Of a stretch of 64,000 nt of DNA, positions 59,288-64,000 are shown in pieces. This DNA comes from Pseudomonas sp. MTM4 (GTDB taxonomy: Bacteria > Pseudomonadota > Gammaproteobacteria > Pseudomonadales > Pseudomonadaceae). The DNA lies in assembly GCF_019355055.1 (NCBI RefSeq), contig NZ_CP048411.1, positions 1,054,001 to 1,118,000 of the forward strand. Reading direction: 5' to 3'. Each line of letters opens with the position of its first letter. The stretch's first letter is position 1. The position numbers and the translations under genes were made by a program. The notes under the pieces were generated by a model. That model ran no database searches. It worked only from the letters and a program-made list of their open reading frames with translations, and was not told the origin of the DNA.

Positions 59288-61273
59288 GTGACTGACAATA
59301 ACGACAACCTCATGTTTGGCAACGGTGATGAATTGCCGAGCAATCGTTCAGCCAATCCCCATATCCAGGATGTCATCAACGCGGGGCGGCGCAAGGTGCT
59401 CACCAGCGGTGCGGCAGTCGGCGCACTTGCGTTTCTCGGCGGTCTACCTGCGATTACCAACGCAGCAGCTCCAGCTACTGACCGTGGTTTGCCCTTCCAA
59501 CGTCGGACCCGACTCCCATTTGGTGCGGTAAGCATTACCAGAGCTGACACGGTGACAGTGCCGTCCGGGTTCTCCGCAACAGCGTTCATTCCTTGGGGCA
59601 CGCCGATTTGCGGAAGCTATCCTGCGTATCTCGAAGACGCTAGCAACAGCGCGGAAGATCAGGCACAGCAGACCGGCATGCACCACGACGGCATGCATTT
59701 CTTCCCTATGGATGCCAAATTCAAGGGCCGCAAGAGCGATCACGGCTTGCTCGCGCTTAACCATGAATACATAGATGTACCGTTGCTACACCGCAACGGC
59801 GCCACTGTCGTCAACGGCAAACGCGTCGACGCCGATGAAGTCCGTAAGGAAATAAACGCTCATGGCGTTTCGATTGTAGAGATTCGCCGCAACGCCCGCG
59901 GCGAATGGGCGGTATTGCCATCAGCCCGCAACCGGCGCATCACTGGCGCGTCCCCCATGCGGATCGAAGGGCCCGCGCGAGGTCATGATCTGATGAAGAC
60001 CCGCTACAGCCCAAGCGGCACATCTGCACGAGGAACGTTGAACAATTGCGCGAACGGCTACACACCGTGGGGAACCTATCTAACCTGCGAGGAAAACTGG
60101 GCGGGCTATTTCGCGAGTCGCGATTCTGAACTGCCCCGCCACCTGCGGCGCTATGGTCTTCCTTCGACTAGCCGTTACGGCTGGGAAACGATTCCGGGTG
60201 ATGAATTCCAGCGCTTCGACGCAACGGCAACGGCAGAGGATTTCAGAGCCGACTATCGCAACGAGCCCAATACATTTGGCTGGATCGTCGAAATCGATCC
60301 GTTCGACCCCGACTCCACACCAGTAAAGCGCACCGCACTCGGCCGATTTGCACATGAAGGACTGGTGTTCGCGCCCGTCAAGCCTGGCTGGCCGGTGGTC
60401 TGCTATTCAGGAGACGACTCGCAAAATGAATACATCTATAAGTATGTAAGCCGCGATAGGTATCGCCCGCTGCGCAGCGACGGCCAGCTCCTTGATGAAG
60501 GAACGCTTTACGTGGCCCGATTCAACCCAGACGGCAGCGGTGACTGGCTGCCGCTTGACATTGAAAACGCTGATTTTCAACAGGCTTGTGCTGCCGCCAA
60601 TGTTGAGTTTGCCAACCAAGGCGAGGTGTTGATCAATACCCGCCTCGCTGCCGATATTGTCGGTGCGACGAAAATGGATCGTCCTGAATGGGGAGCCGTA
60701 CACCCTGACACTGGCGAGGTGTATTTCACGTTGACAAACAATAGCTCTCGGCGGGACACCGACGCGGCAAACCCACGCGCGCCGAATCCTTACGGACATA
60801 TCATTCGCTGGCGCGAAGGGGGGAGGAACCACACCGGCGTTCGGTTTCAGTGGGACTTGTATCTTCTCGCCGGCCCACAAAACGACAGCCGTGATCCTCG
60901 CGGCAAACAGTTGACCGAGGAAAATATACTGGCGAGCCCTGACGGACTCTGGTTCGACAACGACGGGCGGCTTTGGATACAGACCGACATGAGCGGCAGC
61001 CAACTGAGCGACGGGCCGTTTGGCAACAACCAAATGCTGGTATCAGATCCCAGAACAGGCGAAACCAAGCGATTCCTTGTGGGTCCCCAAGGCGCCGAGG
61101 TGACGGGAATAACTGCAACGCCGGATTTCCGCACGTTGTTCGTCAACATCCAACATCCCGGCGAAGGTTCAACCTCCACCGAGTACACCAGCACATGGCC
61201 CGATGGCGCGGGACGCCGGCCACGTTCCGCCACGGTGATAATCAGCCGTGACGATGGCGGTCGAGTGATTTAG
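59288..61273 (+). CDS. phoX: PhoX family alkaline phosphatase, Tat-exported
   Basis: A 661-residue protein with GTG start after TGGAG. A Tat signal with Arg34-Arg35 in GRRKVLTSG precedes the hydrophobic stretch and a cleavage site near 58-61. The rest belongs to the DUF839/PhoX beta-propeller family, with ALNHEYIDVPLL, NCANGYTPWGTYLTCEENWAGYF in part, and EGLVFAPV. PhoX enzymes are calcium- and iron-dependent phosphatases that free phosphate from organic esters in the periplasm. A Pho box upstream supports this. Not every DUF839 protein has proven phosphatase activity. Confidence 0.88.
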   Translation: MTDNNDNLMFGNGDELPSNRSANPHIQDVINAGRRKVLTSGAAVGALAFLGGLPAITNAAAPATDRGLPFQRRTRLPFGAVSITRADTVTVPSGFSATAFIPWGTPICGSYPAYLEDASNSAEDQAQQTGMHHDGMHFFPMDAKFKGRKSDHGLLALNHEYIDVPLLHRNGATVVNGKRVDADEVRKEINAHGVSIVEIRRNARGEWAVLPSARNRRITGASPMRIEGPARGHDLMKTRYSPSGTSARGTLNNCANGYTPWGTYLTCEENWAGYFASRDSELPRHLRRYGLPSTSRYGWETIPGDEFQRFDATATAEDFRADYRNEPNTFGWIVEIDPFDPDSTPVKRTALGRFAHEGLVFAPVKPGWPVVCYSGDDSQNEYIYKYVSRDRYRPLRSDGQLLDEGTLYVARFNPDGSGDWLPLDIENADFQQACAAANVEFANQGEVLINTRLAADIVGATKMDRPEWGAVHPDTGEVYFTLTNNSSRRDTDAANPRAPNPYGHIIRWREGGRNHTGVRFQWDLYLLAGPQNDSRDPRGKQLTEENILASPDGLWFDNDGRLWIQTDMSGSQLSDGPFGNNQMLVSDPRTGETKRFLVGPQGAEVTGITATPDFRTLFVNIQHPGEGSTSTEYTSTWPDGAGRRPRSATVIISRDDGGRVI

Positions 61274-61279
61274 TTTGCG

Positions 61280-61306
61280 GCCGCGTCCGGCATAGTCGGA
61301 CGCGGC
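61280..61306. terminator. Hairpin between convergent phoX and the AI-2E family gene
   Basis: A 10-bp perfect stem GCCGCGTCCG/CGGACGCGGC with a 7-base loop, beginning six bases past the phoX stop. The T-run is poor. Confidence 0.65.
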
Positions 61307-61309
61307 TAA

Positions 61310-62368
61310 CTAGCGATTCCCCTCGGGTGAAGTGAACAATCCCCACGTCGACATAAAAAGGGCAGCAATGAGCGGGCCGATCACGAAACCATTCAGGCCG
61401 AACAGAGCGAGCCCACCCAGCGTCGAAATCAACACCAGATAGTCTGGCATCTTGGTGTCCCTGCCTACAAGAATTGGCCGCAGGATGTTATCGACCAAGC
61501 CAATTACAAGGACTCCATAGAGCGTAAGAATCACGCTCTGCAGAACCATGCCCTTCATCAGAAAATAGAGTGCTGCCGGAGTCCATATCAGCCCTGCCCC
61601 AACTGCCGGAAGCAACGACAGGAATGCCATGAGAACGCCCCAGAGCGCGGCCGCTGGAATTCCCAGTACTGCAAAGATCGCCCCTCCGAGAAAGCCTTGG
61701 ATAGCTGCAACCACAATGTTGCCTTTAACCGTAGCCCTGACCACACGGGTGAACTTGCTGAACAACCTACGCTTCTGATTATCGCTCAGAGGTAGTGCTC
61801 GTCGAATCCGAACGACCAGGTCTCGTCCGTCTCGAATGAGGAAGAACAACAGATACAGCATTAGAAAAAAACTGATCAGGAACTGGAATGTACCCTGACC
61901 AAAGCTGAAGGCCTTGGTCGCCAAAAACTGGCTGCCTTCTAACGCCCAGCTTGCGAGTCGCTCACGCATCTGGTCGACATCACCTAGCCCGAACCGCCGC
62001 AACTGCTGCTCCAATGACGCGGGTAGCAATTCCTTTGCAGTTCCAACAAAGCTACCGACATCCAACTCACCACTTTCGATCTGCCTATAGAGCGAAGCAC
62101 CCTCCTGGACCAGCAACCCTGTAATCAGAATAACCGGGAGCACCGCAACGATCAGACATACCATCAAGGTGATAAAAGCAGTCAGATTCCGTCTGTTGCC
62201 CAGATATTGATGCAGGCGTCGCTGAAGCGGAGCAAAGATGATGGCAAGAATGACAGCCCAGAAGACGGCGCCATAGAAAGGGAAAAGTATCCAGCCGAAA
62301 GCGATAGTGACGACGAGCAACAGCGCGAGAAACACTTTTTGCTCAAGGGTTGAATTCACTGTCTGCAT
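61310..62368 (-). CDS. AI-2E family transporter (TqsA/PerM type)
   Basis: A 352-residue inner-membrane protein from the ATG at 62368. The open frame continues to a TTG at 62446, and the ribosome site is weak for both. About eight hydrophobic segments are visible. The family blocks include ALYFLMKGMVLQSVILTLYG, DNILRPILVGRDTKMPDYLV in part, and FGLNGFVIGPLIAALF. Members are linked to autoinducer export (TqsA) or Na+/H+ exchange, and the substrate here is unknown. It converges on phoX. Confidence 0.87.
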   Translation of the reverse strand: MQTVNSTLEQKVFLALLLVVTIAFGWILFPFYGAVFWAVILAIIFAPLQRRLHQYLGNRRNLTAFITLMVCLIVAVLPVILITGLLVQEGASLYRQIESGELDVGSFVGTAKELLPASLEQQLRRFGLGDVDQMRERLASWALEGSQFLATKAFSFGQGTFQFLISFFLMLYLLFFLIRDGRDLVVRIRRALPLSDNQKRRLFSKFTRVVRATVKGNIVVAAIQGFLGGAIFAVLGIPAAALWGVLMAFLSLLPAVGAGLIWTPAALYFLMKGMVLQSVILTLYGVLVIGLVDNILRPILVGRDTKMPDYLVLISTLGGLALFGLNGFVIGPLIAALFMSTWGLFTSPEGNR

Positions 62369-62445
62369 CCTTTCGCTGCGGCTGTGTCTATTAGTCAGCG
62401 ATTGCCGCGAGGAGTGCCGATTCGGCGATGGAGCAGAAACAATCA

Positions 62446-62470
62446 AAACGCCGTTACGAGGACGGCGTTT
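62446..62470 (-). terminator. Terminator of the antiporter gene
   Basis: The stem AAACGCCGT/ACGGCGTTT with a 7-base loop lies 30 bases past the stop of the antiporter gene on the minus strand. Confidence 0.7.
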
Positions 62471-62499
62471 GAAAAATATACAGGCTAGTGCTCACTCTG

Positions 62500-63816
62500 T
62501 CACAGGATCATGGCTGCAGCCCAGCCGAATGCAAGAAGTGGCAGATTGTAATGCAAGAATGTCGGCACCACGGTATCCCAGATATGGTTGTGCTGGCCGT
62601 CGGCATTAAGTCCTGCTGTTGGGCCAAGTGTCGAGTCCGAAGCCGGCGAACCTGCATCTCCCAACGCGCCCGCAGTACCTACAAGGCTAACGATAGCCAA
62701 TGGACTGAATCCGAGCTCCACCCCTAACGGGACGAAGATAGCGGCAATGATTGGGACCGTAGAGAAGGAAGAGCCGATGCCGATGGTGACCAACAGCCCC
62801 ACCACCAACATCATCAGCGCACCGATGGCCTTGCTGTTACCTATCCACTCTGCAGATGCATCGACCAATGTTTTCACCTCACCGGTCTCACGCATGACTT
62901 CTGCGAAGCCTGCGGCAGCAATCATGATGAAACCGATCATTGCCATCATTTTCATGCCTTCGGTGAAGAGGTCATCAGCCTCCCGCCAACGCACTACCCC
63001 CGAGGCAGAGAAAATAACGAAACCTATCAGAGCCCCGATAATCATCGAGTCCAGCCACAACTGGACAATGAACGCTGCCGCAACTGCCAACGCCGCAGTC
63101 AGTAAGGTGAGAGGGCTATAGCTGACGCTTTCCACTTTCGATTGATCTAACTTCGCCAGCACGTACGCCCGCGGCTTGCGATAGCTAAACATGGCAATCA
63201 ATAGGCCTGCTGCCATACCGAGAGCTGGGATCAGCATGGCTTGGCTTACATTGACCCCCGTGATATCAACACCGCTCTTAGCGACATTGGCGAGCAGAAT
63301 TTCAGTTAGAAAGATATTACCGAAGCCAACGGGAAGGAACATGTAAGGCGTTATCAAGCCAAACGCCAGCACGCATGCTATCAATCGCCTGTCGATCTGC
63401 AGCTTGCTTAGCACGTACAACAGGGGCGGAACCAACAGAGGAATGAATGCAATATGAATCGGTAGGATATTCTGTGACGACACTGCGACTACAAGCAGCA
63501 GCCCGATCATCATCCACTTGACTGAACCACCCGATTGCACCTCTCTCGTCCCTAAGATTGCTAGCGCTTTATCGGCCAGTGCATGGGCCAACCCGCTTTT
63601 CCCGATTGCTACCGCAAACGCGCCGAGTAGCGCATAGGACAGCGCAACCGTCGCTCCTCCGCCGAGCCCCTTATTGAAGGCGGCAAGGCTACCTTCGATT
63701 CCCAGCCCACCCAACATGCCGCCGGCAATAGCGCCAGTAATCAAGGCTACGACAACATGAACTCTGCACAGGCTAAGAATCAGCATAATGCCGACTGCGG
63801 CCACTACTGCATTCAT
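62500..63816 (-). CDS. Na+/H+ antiporter family protein (YuiF/NhaC-like)
   Basis: A 438-residue membrane protein with about eleven helices. The start follows GGGGAG. It has the antiporter family blocks [19 protein letters not shown] and [21 protein letters not shown], and the C-terminal [19 protein letters not shown]. This family includes YuiF, which may move amino acids or exchange sodium for protons. Which of the two cannot be told here. It is monocistronic as far as the window shows. Confidence 0.85.
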   Translation of the reverse strand: MNAVVAAVGIMLILSLCRVHVVVALITGAIAGGMLGGLGIEGSLAAFNKGLGGGATVALSYALLGAFAVAIGKSGLAHALADKALAILGTREVQSGGSVKWMMIGLLLVVAVSSQNILPIHIAFIPLLVPPLLYVLSKLQIDRRLIACVLAFGLITPYMFLPVGFGNIFLTEILLANVAKSGVDITGVNVSQAMLIPALGMAAGLLIAMFSYRKPRAYVLAKLDQSKVESVSYSPLTLLTAALAVAAAFIVQLWLDSMIIGALIGFVIFSASGVVRWREADDLFTEGMKMMAMIGFIMIAAAGFAEVMRETGEVKTLVDASAEWIGNSKAIGALMMLVVGLLVTIGIGSSFSTVPIIAAIFVPLGVELGFSPLAIVSLVGTAGALGDAGSPASDSTLGPTAGLNADGQHNHIWDTVVPTFLHYNLPLLAFGWAAAMIL

Positions 63817-64000
63817 TTCAACTCCCCGAAACGGCGAATGCCGATAAAAAGTCGGGTAATTTGCCGCAACCCTGCTGTGGTGTCAAAGAACTAAAGGAGC
63901 ATTAGCAAAAGTCACTCTGATATTCCTAGCTGCCGATTAAGTTTGGAGCCTCGAAGGCCTTTCACGACATCCGGTTTTATAGGCAAGCTCACTCGATCCG
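63817..64000. other. Right edge, upstream of the antiporter gene
   Basis: 184 bases holding the probable promoter of the antiporter gene. No gene or clear box was recognised. Confidence 0.4.

Noticed and set aside
60560..60590. Possible second copy of the MITE-like element end (TTTTCAACAGGCTTG)
   Set aside because: It lies in the coding sequence of phoX, only about 15 bases match and there is no opposite end.

Overview
The window is chromosomal DNA of a GC-rich gammaproteobacterium, most likely a member of the Pseudomonas stutzeri group (Stutzerimonas). The evidence is the gene order ftsK-lolA-rarA-crcB-serS-cysG, trxB-aat-bpt-infA-clpA-clpS-cspD-icd-idh-nudix-mnmA-hflD-purB and crfX-cmpX-sigX-oprF, which follows Pseudomonas chromosomes closely, together with product sequences very close to Pseudomonas proteins (SigX, OprF, PurB, AceA, MucD type protease). 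No rRNA, prophage, insertion sequence or CRISPR array was seen. One tRNA gene, tRNA-Ser(TGA), is present.

Layout. 0.2-15 kb is an accessory stretch of mostly single genes: an orphan hybrid histidine kinase, a DUF1272 protein, a MucD/DegP type protease, a DUF2254 membrane protein, a HAD phosphatase, a LysE exporter with a convergent AraC regulator, a bacterial homologue of the eukaryotic soluble calcium-activated nucleotidase (apyrase), a DUF1615 lipoprotein, an ExoD type membrane protein, a secreted PHB-depolymerase type esterase with extra C-terminal domains, and a KGG-repeat stress protein. 15.4-22.9 kb is a catabolic island whose proteins match the Rhodopseudomonas palustris route from cyclohexanecarboxylate to pimeloyl-CoA (aliA, aliB, badK, badH, badI) with a MarR type regulator (badR-like) and an MFS transporter. 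The badK/aliA divergent promoter carries an inverted repeat between its -35 and -10 elements. 23-27.4 kb holds a DMT exporter and the envelope-stress block oprF-sigX-cmpX-crfX.

27.6-62.5 kb is mostly core genome. It includes the sulfur relay tusDCBE with a trpD2-like gene, a palindromic MITE-like element, a glutathionyl-hydroquinone reductase, the minus-strand block ftsK-lolA-rarA-crcB-serS-cysG, trxB, and a compact N-degron module (aat, bpt, infA, clpA, clpS). Next come cspD, two unrelated isocitrate dehydrogenases (icd and monomeric idh), a Nudix hydrolase, mnmA, hflD, purB, the ribosomal-protein hydroxylase roxA, a GNAT/PLD-like/secretin-N-like trio and isocitrate lyase aceA. The end of the window carries a Tat-exported PhoX phosphatase with a Pho box, an AI-2E family permease and a Na+/H+ antiporter family protein.

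Three functional themes link distant genes. TusBCDE passes sulfur to MnmA for tRNA 2-thiouridine. Icd, Idh and AceA compete for isocitrate. Aat and Bpt mark proteins that ClpS hands to ClpA(P). The most rewarding items for follow-up are the cyclohexanecarboxylate island with its candidate operator, the apyrase homologue, the palindromic element at 31.02-31.16 kb, the unassigned operon before aceA, and the extra domains of the depolymerase.
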